Below are positions 12,201 through 22,186 of a DNA stretch of 64,000 nt, piece after piece. Source of the stretch: Isoperla grammatica (lineage: Eukaryota; Arthropoda; Insecta; Plecoptera; Perlodidae); the NCBI GenBank assembly GCA_945910005.1, contig OX246739.1, positions 10,080,292 through 10,144,291 of the forward strand. Reading direction: 5' to 3'. Positions within the stretch are counted from its first letter, which is position 1. Each line of letters starts with the position of its first letter. The position numbers and the translations under genes are program-made. The notes below the pieces were generated by a model, which saw only the letters and a list, made by a program, of their open reading frames with translations, was not told the origin of the DNA and did no database searches.

Positions 12201-14331
12201 AAGAATCATATGACAAATTAAATATCCTAACTGAAATATTAGTTCTTCCACCGTGAACTTGTACACAAACGTAAAAAATAAATAAATCTTTGGACAATGC
12301 AGAATGTTACTTGAAACTTTCTCACATTTTAGTTTCTGGCATATTTTTTCTCTTTCATGTAATTCCAGCACACTCTTCTAAACTTTGACCTATGTATCGT
12401 TTTTCTTCTCATATTTTGCGGTAGCCTAGATGGTTGCATATTTTTAAACCTCTGATAAAAATTGAATTTGCTTCAAAACCTACTGTCTATTTACAACTTT
12501 GTTTATGAGGTCTAATGTATTCAGCAGTAGGTATTCACTCTTCTTATCAATTGTGCTATTGCTTTTTGTAATTTTCCATATTGTTCACACATCTTGGTTA
12601 TAGGTTTCTCTTTGTAGGTTTCTCTTTTTTTTTTCTTTGGGGCCTATAAATCTCATAGTTGTTTGGGATTTTCTGAATAGGGAACACGCGTATGAAAATT
12701 TTAATCGATTTTTAAATACCTTGTCTCTCATTTAATAATCATGTGTCTTTGAATTTTGAAAAACGGATCAGTCTATGCCTCAAAATAATTGGTTTAGTAC
12801 CTAACGATGAATAAAAGGGCCCGAAAAACGAGCCGCCGCCATGTAGAGTGGATTTGACGTCATGGTTCTGTACTGTGTACGCTCACCGCCTCAGCGATTG
12901 GTCTGTTACGCCACGTCTACAGAATCATTGCGTCACAGCCACCTGTACGCGTTTCAGATCCCCGAGTTTAAACTTCAATAAATGCGACCACATTAAACCT
13001 ATTTAAAAATTTCTTTTTTACTTGGGACTTGCATTAATATACTTTTTGTATCTGATACTATTAAACTAAGTGCTTGGTTTAACAAAAAAATCGTACGCGT
13101 GTTGCCTATTGTCACTATCTCATTTTTATTTAACATATAGGCTAAAATTAATGAAACTGCAATTACCTATGAGAAAAGTGACACATTTTTTCGCAACTTC
13201 GATTTTTTTTTTCAGTATATCTGCGAGAGACACTTTCAGCGAGTATGCAACCGTTCGCTATTTACTGGCTTGCGGGCTGTTACACATTTTGGAAGGCCGA
13301 ACTTTTCTCAATTCTTCAAGTCTCTTCAATTAGCAAATCCAAAGGTAAGTTAGAAAAAAATAGTAGTCATTCATGTAGACATACCACTAGTAAAATTACG
13401 ATAGATGGGGATGAGTAATACATACTGTCAAGCTGGAAAAAGACCAACAATCAAAGCTAATGATTTATGATAGCTTAAGAAGTGCACAAAGAATTGAATG
13501 CACGGAATAAGGCAATGGAAGGGTTTTGGCATGAAGATAAGTCAAGAAAAGAGTGAATACATAAAACTATAAAGAAACTTTGGTTCATGGATAAGAACAT
13601 AAGAATATAACAACAGGAGAGGAGAGCAGTCTAGGATCAACTCAATGTCATTGCTTTAAAAGTTTGCTAAAGCGGCATTCACAGCCAGCTGTAAGGATTA
13701 AGGTATAAGGTAAGGAAAAGAAACTCAAGAGCTGCATTCCGAGTAAATTGAGTACAAACTAATCTCCCCAACCCACTATAAAAAAAATTGTATTTATGGC
13801 CACATATGTGTACAGTAGGCCTATAAATATAATCAAGAAGAAATATCGGTATCAAAAACATGTCACGAAAATACTGAAAGCAGAGTGGTACCACAGCTTG
13901 AGGTATTGAAAGAAACCATGTAACAGTCCAATATGTTTCAACTGTAAATTTGGTATTGCTTAGAGAATTCTGATGAGACAGGCTCAGCTTTTTTTTTTTT
14001 TTTTTATTTTAAATGGAATCTTAAAATCTTCATTGCCAACTGTTACAAAGCAAATTGTACGGTCCAAAATTAAAATCCCATTATCTTTTCTAATCCTAAC
14101 AATAATGTCTACAATTTTTTTTTCCTGTTAAAAAAATGTGTTTTATACTGTCACGTATATAATAAAACATCACTGTGATTACCAATGTTATGTTGTTTAC
14201 AGGCAAGAAAGGTGGGTGTGTTCAGCTGCGGGCCACCCCCTCTCACACACACTGTTGACAGGGACTGTGTGAATCTCAACAAGGAAACAGTGGATGGTCC
14301 CATTTTCCAACACCACTTCAAGAATTTCTAA
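347..14331 (+). CDS. DUOX: Dual oxidase (DUOX), C-terminal part, 14 exons
   Basis: Exons: 347-546, 1487-1675, 2683-2999, 4301-4394, 4497-4696, 5384-5592, 6006-6236, 7237-7330, 7455-7786, 8587-8816, 11227-11385, 11854-12009, 13216-13344, 14203-14331 (stop TAA 14329-14331). All join in frame, giving 888 codons after a split first codon; vertebrate DUOX proteins are about 1550 aa, so the extracellular peroxidase domain and first membrane helix lie upstream. Order seen: PH-like segment, two EF hands, linker, six-helix ferric-reductase core, FAD- and NADPH-binding dehydrogenase, C-terminal Asn-Phe as in other NOX enzymes. Family knowledge: a plasma-membrane flavocytochrome that passes electrons from cytosolic NADPH through FAD and two hemes to O2, making H2O2 outside the cell, switched on by calcium. 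An EF-hand NOX5 is excluded because the linker and the upstream segment match DUOX. No partner DUOXA gene is visible nearby. Intron 1 uses a GC donor. Confidence 0.95.
671..998. mobile_element. Palindromic insertion with 16-bp flanking direct repeat
   Basis: A near-perfect inverted repeat occupies 719-845 and 857-983 with an 11-nt loop. The 16-bp direct repeat CTATTAGCTAGACTTG flanks it at 671-686 and 983-998, consistent with a target-site duplication. Long duplications of this kind are typical of target-primed retrotransposition rather than DNA transposons. The arms contain GACCTCGGTC-GAAAC, a small stem followed by GAAAC, reminiscent of the hammerhead-like ends of Penelope-like retroelements; this assignment is tentative. 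It lies in DUOX intron 1. Confidence 0.65.
2683..4394 (+). CDS. DUOX: DUOX EF-hand exons (calcium sensor)
   Basis: Exon 2683-2999 encodes two canonical 12-residue calcium loops, [12 protein letters not shown] and [12 protein letters not shown], each with acidic or oxygen ligands at positions 1, 3, 5 and 12. It ends with two bases (AA) before GTATGT; exon 4301-4394 supplies the third base and continues with the helix that follows the second loop. Calcium binding here is what activates DUOX enzymes (family knowledge), and both loops look intact, so calcium regulation should be retained (inference). Confidence 0.92.
3650..3875 (-). mobile_element. LINE 3'-end fragment
   Basis: Read on the minus strand, this ends a reading frame with [14 protein letters not shown] followed by a stop, the kind of C-terminus seen in LINE reverse transcriptases. 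A 3' UTR ending CCTATCCCCTACCCGACTTC...GATATATA and an A-rich tail follow. The same 3' UTR end recurs at 9131-9182. This is a 5'-truncated dead copy in DUOX intron 3. Confidence 0.55.
4733..5144. mobile_element. hAT-type MITE, 412 bp, 8-bp TSD
   Basis: Terminal inverted repeats start TAGGGATGCAC and end GTGCATCCCTA. The perfect 8-bp target duplication ACTGAAGC sits at 4725-4732 and 5145-5152. An 8-bp duplication with a TAGGG-type end is the hAT signature. The subterminal regions are dense in ATCGAT and ATTATCG. There is no transposase, so it is non-autonomous. It lies in DUOX intron 5, starting 28 nt after the donor site. Confidence 0.9.
5384..7786 (+). CDS. DUOX: DUOX transmembrane ferric-reductase exons
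   Basis: Exons 5384-5592, 6006-6236, 7237-7330 and 7455-7786 encode the heme-carrying membrane core. Visible landmarks are AERAYYY at the end of the first helix of this block, TMCRN, a His in FMHKYIA, the pair in MHVIGHAFN, and [16 protein letters not shown]. Histidines in these helices ligate the two hemes in NOX enzymes. The block ends in SRKKVE...LLPS, the entry to the FAD domain. The acceptor of the first exon is a TAGCAG tandem, so a one-codon variant starting at 5381 is possible. Confidence 0.92.
6595..6745 (+). mobile_element. Possible SINE/LINE 3' end
   Basis: The stretch has a small hairpin-forming sequence (GGCTGAAAAAGCCATCTTGGCT) followed by AT-rich DNA and AATAAAGCGATGATTTGATTTGA, a terminal repeat resembling retroelement tails. 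There is no coding content. It may be only an AT-rich intronic stretch. Confidence 0.25.
8587..14331 (+). CDS. DUOX: DUOX FAD/NADPH dehydrogenase exons and stop
   Basis: Exon 8587-8816 carries the FAD-binding stretch [11 protein letters not shown] and [11 protein letters not shown]. Exon 11227-11385 carries [10 protein letters not shown] and the NADPH-binding glycine motif [13 protein letters not shown]. Exons 11854-12009 and 13216-13344 continue with KTQKQFEWL and [13 protein letters not shown]. Exon 14203-14331 carries FSCGPP and the terminal HHFKNF before TAA. Nothing in the catalytic motifs looks broken. A polyadenylation hexamer AATAAA lies at 14464-14469, about 130 nt after the stop. 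Confidence 0.93.
9056..9247. repeat. AAT microsatellites around a LINE 3' tail
   Basis: (AAT)n runs at about 9056-9130 and 9195-9247 bracket a 52-bp copy of the LINE 3' end seen at 3650-3875 (CCTATCCCCTACCCGACTTC... then poly-A). The second AAT run probably grew from the retroelement's poly-A tail. It lies in DUOX intron 10. Confidence 0.75.
9910..11204. mobile_element. TA-flanked MITE (pogo/Tigger-like), about 1.3 kb
   Basis: The left end CAGTAAACCACCAGTTATAC and its reverse complement at the right end (to 11204) are flanked by TA at 9908-9909 and 11205-11206, as in Tc1/mariner-type elements. The short motif ATCGTATAAC/ATCGTACAAC recurs near both ends. The interior holds a GC-rich block (10303-10450) and three long homopolymer G or C runs (near 10057, 10703 and 10895). 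No transposase frame is seen. It fills most of DUOX intron 10 and stops 22 nt before the next exon. Confidence 0.7.
12110..12290 (+). mobile_element. LINE 3'-end fragment (CR1/jockey-like)
   Basis: Translation gives WNKLSEETV...[17 protein letters not shown] and a stop, resembling the C-terminus of CR1/jockey-type proteins (ExWNxLP...SFKxxL). A short 3' UTR and AAATAAATAAAT tail follow. It is a 5'-truncated copy in DUOX intron 12. Confidence 0.5.
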
Positions 14332-16283
14332 TTTCATAATACAGTACATAATACTACAGACTTGCTTGAATTTAGTTTAAATTAATTGCATTTGAACAGT
14401 AGTATAACCAGCCATAGAGAGGAAAAGTGTCTTTAGACATGGGCATCAAGCGTAAATTAAGTAAATAAATATTGCACTGTGTTTTCAACTTAGAAACATT
14501 ATTTTGGTACCGGTAACACATAAAAATAAAATATTTTTGGACTACCATGTATTTGGCCTAATTATTAATAATAAATTATGTACAACAAAATTTAACTAGG
14601 CCTACAATGTCAATTCAAAGATGTCCTCATCCATACACCATACTCCTATACCACTTTTAATTGCCAATGTGCCTCAGAAGTTTTCATCCAAGTATGGGCT
14701 TAATAGGCCCTATATGCAAAGATACAATTAGTGTAATATTTTCAGCAAACTCATAATGTCTTGACTTTATCCCAAAATTATTTCCACGAGAAATGTTTAC
14801 TTATTTGAATAAACTGAAATTCAAACTGCAAGCTGAAAACAAAGTTATTTTATTTTGTAGGTTAATAGTACAAATTGAATTATTTTTGAAAAAGGTAGAA
14901 ACATAAAACAATATAACAGTGGCCATGCTATGCTTTCAGACATTATTACAGTCTTACAATAGGGAATATGCATGTTAATTTTTTTCATCGTTACCAAATT
15001 AATGACGATGTTATGAAGTCAAAAATTTTTCATTTTCCCATTTTTGTAAATATTTTCAGTCAAGAAAGTGAGCTGAAAATTTCACAAATAATTATAGCGG
15101 GAAAAACAGGTCATGACGTCAGAACTGGCTAATATCAATCAGCCTATCACGCAAAGATAATCAAAGATCGTATTTATGTCGAATATCTCACTAAAATGAG
15201 TGTACATATTTATATTGTTATTCGGTTCCAAAATGAATTATAATTGTGTCCATTAATTAATTTACACCACTGGTATGATTATTTGTAATAATGTAACATT
15301 ATATCAGTGTTTGATAGTAATTTTGTGCAGAGATCGGACAACAATGAATAGCCTACGTTGTTTTTTTCGATAATTGTGTAGTGTTGCAAGGCGGTGATTG
15401 GCAAATTCATTCGTAAACAGTGATGTATAGTCAGTTATGACGTAACCATCCGTTGTACGATAAAAGTCCGGAAAAGGAAACATGTCAAACTTTGTAACGT
15501 TATAAAAATTGAACTGTGACATTTTGAAATTGGAAAAGTATGTTGCCGGTATTTGTAGATAAGGGCCTTTCTATTTCATATGATCGAACCAATATCGGGA
15601 AATGTGGAATATTCCCTATTCAGTTTGATTCCTACTTTAAACAAAATAACAATACCGGTAGTAGACAAGTCACAAAACCAATCAAGATTGGAATTCAATA
15701 GGCCTATAGAATAAATAAAAGCATTTTTCTAAAGATCTTCACAGCTACAACTTAACTTCCTTGCAACTAACAAAACTTAATTGCAAAATTGAAAACTCCC
15801 ACACACTTCATTGCGCAGAACACTTGCAAAATATTCAAAAACGTTAGAAGTGTTATGTAGTGACACCGGGTACGGTAGGCCTACCGGGTAACACACAGGG
15901 TATCATTTTTATGTTGTAATTTTAAATTGATCACAAAATCACAACTTATATACAATGTGTACTAACTGAGTTTGAAGGAATTATTGCACATTTTAAAAAA
16001 TGGGAACTTTGTTGTCACCGTATTTCCACATACTTAACAATGGGTAAAGAGAAAATGAAGCAGTTGAAAGATATACTTAATTATTTGATATAGTTAACTA
16101 CGGGTCATTTCATTGAAAATGGTCCAATTTTGAATTAATTGGTTGCTGACCCATCTCAGATATTTTTTTAACTTTAAACATTTGTTCTATATGTGTTTGG
16201 ACTCTGGCCCCAAATTTTAAGATTTTTTTTATGACTCGCTAAAAAGTTACAGGCTTTAGAAGCCAGGCGGTCGCAGCAAAAAT
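14332..16283. other. Intergenic, downstream of DUOX
   Basis: AT-rich DNA holding the DUOX 3' UTR (polyadenylation hexamer 14464-14469) and no recognised gene. Copies of AGGGAATAT near 14961 and ATATTCCCT near 15609 are inverted and could be ends of a degraded element of about 650 bp, but I saw no target duplication. Confidence 0.5.
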
Positions 16284-17627
16284 CACCATTTTGGACTTCT
16301 GCGTTACATCGTGTAACCCGTAAACTATCCGTCCAATCAGAACAAAGCAGGACATATTTTGTTTAAAAGAGTCAGAACATTCCAAATGTGTTCCTGAATA
16401 AAAGTATATGTCAGCCATATTGGTTCTATCCAAGGTCAAACATCGACTTCGGAAATCATTTTTCCATCAAGTTTGAAGCCATATTACTTGATAGGGGTTG
16501 AAGATAAATGATATCTGTTTTCTTCTCCTTGCACATTGGGAATATATTTTCCAGGGCAAATTTTCAACATGCTCTCGCCATATCTCGCACTAGAGAAAAT
16601 CACACTGATTTACCCAAAAGATGAGTCGTACAATGCTAGTTTGCAACACATCTGCTTCAATTAATTATGTGGAAAAAACTGTGTGTAAAGTTATTCCCAT
16701 GGACATAAAATTTACGATAACGTCGCGTGTGTATATAATGACCGTTGGTATTTAGGGAAAGTGCTAAAACATTAGGAAGCAGATGACAACTATCAGGCCT
16801 ACGTTCATTCCTTCAGCCCTCCCGGACCTATGACATCATTCCAATGAACAAGAAATGACAAGACATGGAGGTCTTATACAAATATGCTATGAGTACTATC
16901 CGCTCTGGAACTTTCAACTGCGACCAGTCGAACGAGAGAACAGCAAGCGTTTAAAAGAAGAAATAGACACGTTAATGAAATCGAAGTTCAAGTGAAATGT
17001 TGAGGAACCATCAATTATAGCCAGGTAACAATATTATTGTTTTCTGCTGTATTTCAGACCATCATAAGCTATTGTAAGTACACTTCTTACAATAAGAATA
17101 CATGTGCGTAACGTGGTTTGACTGATTTTCTAAATGCTGTATTTTCTAAACCGTGTTGAATAACAACCCAAACTTTTTAATCACTGACAGACCTACATAA
17201 GGGAACAATATTCCCTTATTTCCATTTTTTATCTTCACCCCCATTGGAGATACATGACCTTGAACATGTCAAAATTTGAGTTTTCCAGTTTTGGGGATAT
17301 TTTTTCACCCATTTAGGGATAGAAAAACAAGGGTTATTATTGTTGCCCTGGTAAATATAGCCTATTCTCAATGTACAAAGAGAAGAAAACAGAAATCATT
17401 TATCTTCAACCCCTATCAAGTAATGTGGCTTCAAACTTAATTGATGGAAAAATGATTTCCGAAGTCGATGTTTGACCTTGGATAGAACCAATATGGCTGA
17501 CAAATACTTTATTTTAGGAACACATTTGGAATGTTCTGACTCTTTTAAACAAAATATGTCCCCCTACTTTGTTCTGATTGGACGGATAGTTTACGAGTTA
17601 CACGATGTAACACAGAAGCTCACCATG
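16284..17627. repeat. Long inverted repeat (foldback) abutting a minisatellite
   Basis: Arms at about 16284-16560 and 17342-17627 are inverted copies with some mismatches and indels, separated by about 780 bp. Each arm contains a matching stretch around GACCTTGGATAGAACC and CCCTATCAAGTAAT. The right arm leads directly into the 81-bp tandem array. There is no coding content; short frames in the two arms are merely mirror images. It may be a foldback transposon or an inverted duplication. Confidence 0.75.
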
Positions 17628-17629
17628 CT

Positions 17630-18530
17630 GTCATATTACATTCTAATACTCAACCGCCAATAGCGTGAACGCTGTTTCAACTAAAGTAAAAAGATACCTA
17701 TACTCATGCTGTCATATTACATTCTTATACTCAACCACCAATTGCGTGAATGCTGTTTCAACTAAAGTAAACAGATACCTATACTCATGTTGTTATATTA
17801 CATTCTTATAGGCCTACTCAACCACCAATTGAGTGAACGCTGTTTCAACTAAAGCAAACAGATACCTATACTCATGTTGTTATATTACATTCTTATACTC
17901 AACCACCAATTGCGTGAATGCTGTTTCAACTAAAGTAAACAGATACCTATACTCATGTTGTTATACTACATTCTTATACTCAAGCACCAATTGCGTGAAC
18001 GCTGTTTCAACTAAAGTAAACAGATACTCATGCTGTCATATACCATTCTGATACTCAACCACCAGTCGCGTGAACGCTGTTTCAACTAAAGTAAACAGAT
18101 AGGCCTACCTATACTCATGCTGTCAGCCTGTCATATTACATTCTTATACTCAACCACCAGTCGCGTGAACGCTGTTTCAACTAAAGTAAACAGATACCTA
18201 TACTCATGCTGTCATATTACATTCTTATACTCAAGCACCAGTCGCGTGAATGCTGTTTCAACTAAAGTAAACAGATACCTATACTCATGCTGTCATATTA
18301 CATTCTTATACTCAACCACCAATTGCGGGAACGCTGTTTCAACTAAAGTAAAAAGATACCTATACTCATACTGTCATATTACATTCTTATACTCAACTAC
18401 CAATTGCGTGAACGCTGTTTCAACTAAAGTAAACAGATACCTATACTCATGTTGTTATATTTCATTCTTATACTCAACCGCCAATTGAGTGAACGCTGTT
18501 TCAACTAAAGTAAAAAGATACCTATAGCCT
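17630..18530 (+). repeat. 81-bp minisatellite array, about 11 copies
   Basis: The unit runs GCGTGAACGCTGTTTCAACT...ATACTCAACCACCAATT, 81 bp, with a few percent divergence and occasional small insertions (GGCCTAC) or deletions. Because 81 is divisible by 3 and the unit lacks stops in one frame, copies chain into apparent open frames of 27-residue repeats. The same unit forms the array at 61140-63996 in the same orientation. Confidence 0.93.
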
Positions 18531-18719
18531 CTCTCATAAGGTCATCATTTAAGGCAATACAATTTACACTTTCGTTGAATTTCTACAACAGTCTATTTAT
18601 TTATTAAGCCTTCTTACATGTCATAATAGTATAGGCTACCTGTCTTTATAGCCTACTATTAGTTGGACTATGGAGATTACTTTAGAATCAAAATCAAACA
18701 TCAAACATCAAAAATCAAA

Positions 18720-21198
18720 CATCAGTTGTTATAACTGCTCTAGCGGATCATGATGCCCAGATAATTGAGTTGTTCCCAACCAGGCTTACTAGTACAGTGG
18801 AATCACCTGCATATAAAAAGGTATATAGAACTATGGGCTTGAAAAACATTGAAACTTTTATTCAAAAGCTAACGGCACAAGATTGGCAGACAGTTTATAA
18901 TCAAAATTGTGTTAATAGTAAATACGATGTTTTTGCTGATATTGTTAGATGTTTGTTTAATATATCATTTCCGTTGAAACAAATTAAAACAAATTGTAAA
19001 GTGGGGTTTACAGATAATTTGGGGAAAAGGTGGATAACACCTAAGATTAGAGGCTTAAGGGAAAAAATCAAGAAAACAGCAAACAGGTTAAGGCTGATAA
19101 AGAATCATGACTTAAGGATAGACTTACAGAAGTATAAAAAAGAGTATAGGCAGCAAATAAGGGAGGCCAAGGCAAAAGCCCTGGGGAAACAGGTTAGTCA
19201 GTCCAAGTGCAAAAGTAAAACATTGTGGCAATACATAAATAAAGATAGAAATAGAAAGTCAACCGTTGATGACATGGGAATAAATATACAGTTACAATCT
19301 GAAGAGGGGTTGTTAACAACTAGTACTGATGAAGCAGTTAGTCTGCTGAATCAATACTTTGGTGAGGCTCCAATTAAAATATTGGAACAAGATCGGAAAA
19401 TTAATAACTCTAATACAAATTTTAAACCATTACCGGACTCGGGCATTGTTTTTGAGCTACAACATGTAAGTGAAAGTGATGTCCTGGGCTTCATACTTAG
19501 ACTAAAAAATACAAAATCGGCAGGACCAGACAGAATTTCAAGCAGCCTACTAAAACAATGTGCCTATCCCCTGATAAGGCCTTTAAAGCACTTAATAAAC
19601 TCATCTTTTGATGAAGGAATATTTCCGTACGCCTTAAAACTGGCCAAGGTCACCCCCATTTTTAAGGGAGGGAATCGGAAAGATGCAAGCTGTTACAGAC
19701 CAATCTCTAATCTAAATGCAATATCTAAAGTATTTGAAATGGCTATGGGTGATAAGTTATTGACATATATGGAAGAAAATAACTTAATATCAAAAAAGCA
19801 GCATGGTTTTAGGCAAAAAAGATCTACAGAGACGGCAATAGCCTCTTTAGTAGACACTGTTTTGAGTGAGTTGGATCGGCACAAGCATGTGCTGATTCTG
19901 CAAATGGACCTTTCAAAGGCTTTTGATTGTGTTAATTCAAGAATATTGGTTAATAAAATGTACTCGTATGGAGTCAGAGGGTATCCTCTACAGTGGATAC
20001 ATTCGTATTTGCATGATAGGTCACAATATGTTAGTATTACAGACAGGAGAACAAACCAGGAATTCAGATCAGGTAGTACTACTTTAAAAATGGGTGTGCC
20101 TCAAGGCTCAATATTGGGTCCCTCTTTTTTCAACTTCCATGTTAATGACCTCCCGGACTCTATCACTCTGGGTGACTTCTTGATGTATGCAGATGATTCC
20201 ACTGCAATTTTATCTCATGAGGTACTGGATGAACTGATAGTGCACGGCTACATCACCCTAGAGGTAGCTGCACAATGGTTGCAAGAAAATTACCTTGTAC
20301 TTAATCTAAATAAAACAAAAATAATGCTTGTAAGCAGGAAAAAAAGTGCAATGAATCAACAGATACATCTGGAGGCTAATGATGCACAGAATACAACGAT
20401 TGAGCAAGTTGAAAATATTGAACTTTTAGGATTAACAATTGACAAACATTTAAATTGGAATCTGCAGTGTGAATTACTGGCTAATAAGTTGAGTGGGAGT
20501 TTGTTTGTATTAAGGAAGCTAAAAATGTATAATAGTAGGGAATTGTTGCTTTTGGCATATCATGCGTTAATTGTATCCCACATAAGTTATGGAATTTTAG
20601 TTTGGGGATGGTCACGTAAAGATAATGTTAGAAGAATATTTTCTAAACAAAAAAGAGCAATAAGGATATTATGTAACATTGGAAAACGTGAATCATGCAG
20701 AGGTCTGTTTAGAGGGCTAGGGTTGTTGACCCTCCCAAGTTTATATATAATGAAAACCATTTTGTATGTAAGGTCACACAAGCCTGAAATTTTGACAAAT
20801 GCTGATTTGCATTGCTATAGGCTAATACAAGAAGGAGGATGGATGTACATGTGGTTGCCCATAACCTAGAATCCTATAAAAAGGGACCAACTTTTGCAGG
20901 AGCAACGTTTTTCAATGCACTCCCTCTAGAGATCAAGAGACTTGATAATATTAAAATTTTCAAGGAAAAATTGAAAGTATACTTGTTAGAGAAGGAATTT
21001 TACTCTGTTGAGGAGATGCTGGATAGGGAGTAATATGACATCTTCTTTGTTTTAGTGGGTTTAGCCTATGCTACAATGTACTGTTTATTGTTGTACCACT
21101 GATTTGTACTGTTATATTGTTTTTAAACTGTGACATGTGCGAAACAATGACATTGTAATATGCACGAATAAAAAATGAAATGAAATGAAATGAAATGA
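18720..21198 (+). mobile_element. 5'-truncated LINE (CR1/jockey superfamily), frameshifted
   Basis: The sequence starts within the last part of an APE endonuclease (ALADHDAQ at about 18745-18768, the catalytic S/A-D-H motif). It continues through a linker into a full reverse transcriptase: HGFRQKRSTETA, LDLSKAF-like MDLSKAFDCV, GVPQGSILGP and the catalytic YADD at 20186-20197. The frame open from 18722 ends at 20869, while the C-terminal segment (ATFFNALPLEIKRL..., stop near 21033) continues in another frame, so a small indel near 20826-20850 has broken it. A 3' UTR and a (TGAAA)n tail end near 21198. It is not functional: the endonuclease is mostly missing and the frame is shifted. Confidence 0.9.
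18722..21033 (+). pseudogene. LINE ORF2 remnant: endonuclease end plus reverse transcriptase
   Basis: About 716 codons in one frame (18722-20869) plus about 55 in a second frame to 21033. Reverse-transcriptase blocks occur in normal order, with the palm motif YADDS at about two-thirds of the frame. The YADDS form and the DLSKAFDCV block fit the CR1/L2/jockey group, but the clade cannot be fixed by eye. The near-intact reading frame implies recent insertion. Confidence 0.88.
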
Positions 21199-22186
21199 CC
21201 TTGTGTCTCTATCAGTGCAAACGGTGTGCGTACCACGCACAGTGGCCGATTCGTCCAAACATACCTAGGTAGGTTTTAAGCGTCTTTTAAATTGATCGGG
21301 CGACAAGTGGTTTCAACCGCCAATCCCGGTCGCTTTATGGCATATGCCTAGGCCTACAGCAGGAATATTGAGAACTTGTTGTGTGAATTATAACCACATT
21401 TCTATCCATCCGCCATTATTTTGCTGGATTCATAATCTGGACCGGTTCCTAGGCCCTAGTCATAGGCCACGCCTTATCCTGGGAACAAAGCCCTTACCCA
21501 AAGCATGGCATGTGCAACTTTAAACTTTAACCATTAATTTAGTTCATTGCAAGGACGGACCTAACCTCACCCCTCAACGCAAGGGCCTAGGCTAGCCTAG
21601 CTAGGCCTAGGCCTTGGCCTAGGCATAGGGCCAAGAACCAAACTGCTAAGACTACGCCCTATACCTAGGCCTAACATAGAACAAGGATGGCGCTGCCATT
21701 GGGTTTAAAGTAGGGCCTAGGCCCTAGTCCCAACCCAAACTAGGCCTAGGCCTAGGCTACTTGCAGCTGCAGGTGCCTTCAAAAACCTCCATGGTTACAA
21801 CTTCAGCAAGGTTATTTTGTCCAGTAGGCCTAGGCCTAGTTCAATTAATTTACTCCGTTAATTTGGCATGCTGGCTTGCATATATGTAAGGATAAAAAAA
21901 TGCACCAACCTTTTTAACATATCAACACCAATCTCTAGAACGTACCGACAATATTTTCAGAAGATTACAAGTTCCGCGGGTAAACAATAACAACATGCTT
22001 GATGCCTAAGGACAAAACAACAAAAGTGCAGTTAATACTACTATCTCTTCTAGGAAACGCCTACCTTACCGAGTCGAAAGACGTTGAAACTGCGTGTTGC
22101 GTATCAAGGTGGTCTTGGATTTTTCATCAGTCGCTATCCAGTCAGCAGTGTCTGCAGTGTGCACCGTTGTGCACTCAATACATTCA
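21199..22186. promoter_or_regulatory. Upstream region of RNF126-like gene, TAGGCC-rich
   Basis: No protein frame is recognised. From 21590 to 21850 the sequence is dominated by CTAGGCCTAGG-type repeats. It should contain the promoter and 5' UTR of the ring-finger gene starting at 22187, but no TATA box or defined start is evident. Confidence 0.4.

Noticed and set aside
14959..15620. TIR element with AGGGAATAT ends
   Set aside because: The inverted match is only about 10 bp and there is no target duplication.
16239..17663. Two similar short proteins on opposite strands
   Set aside because: They are mirror images in the arms of an inverted repeat.
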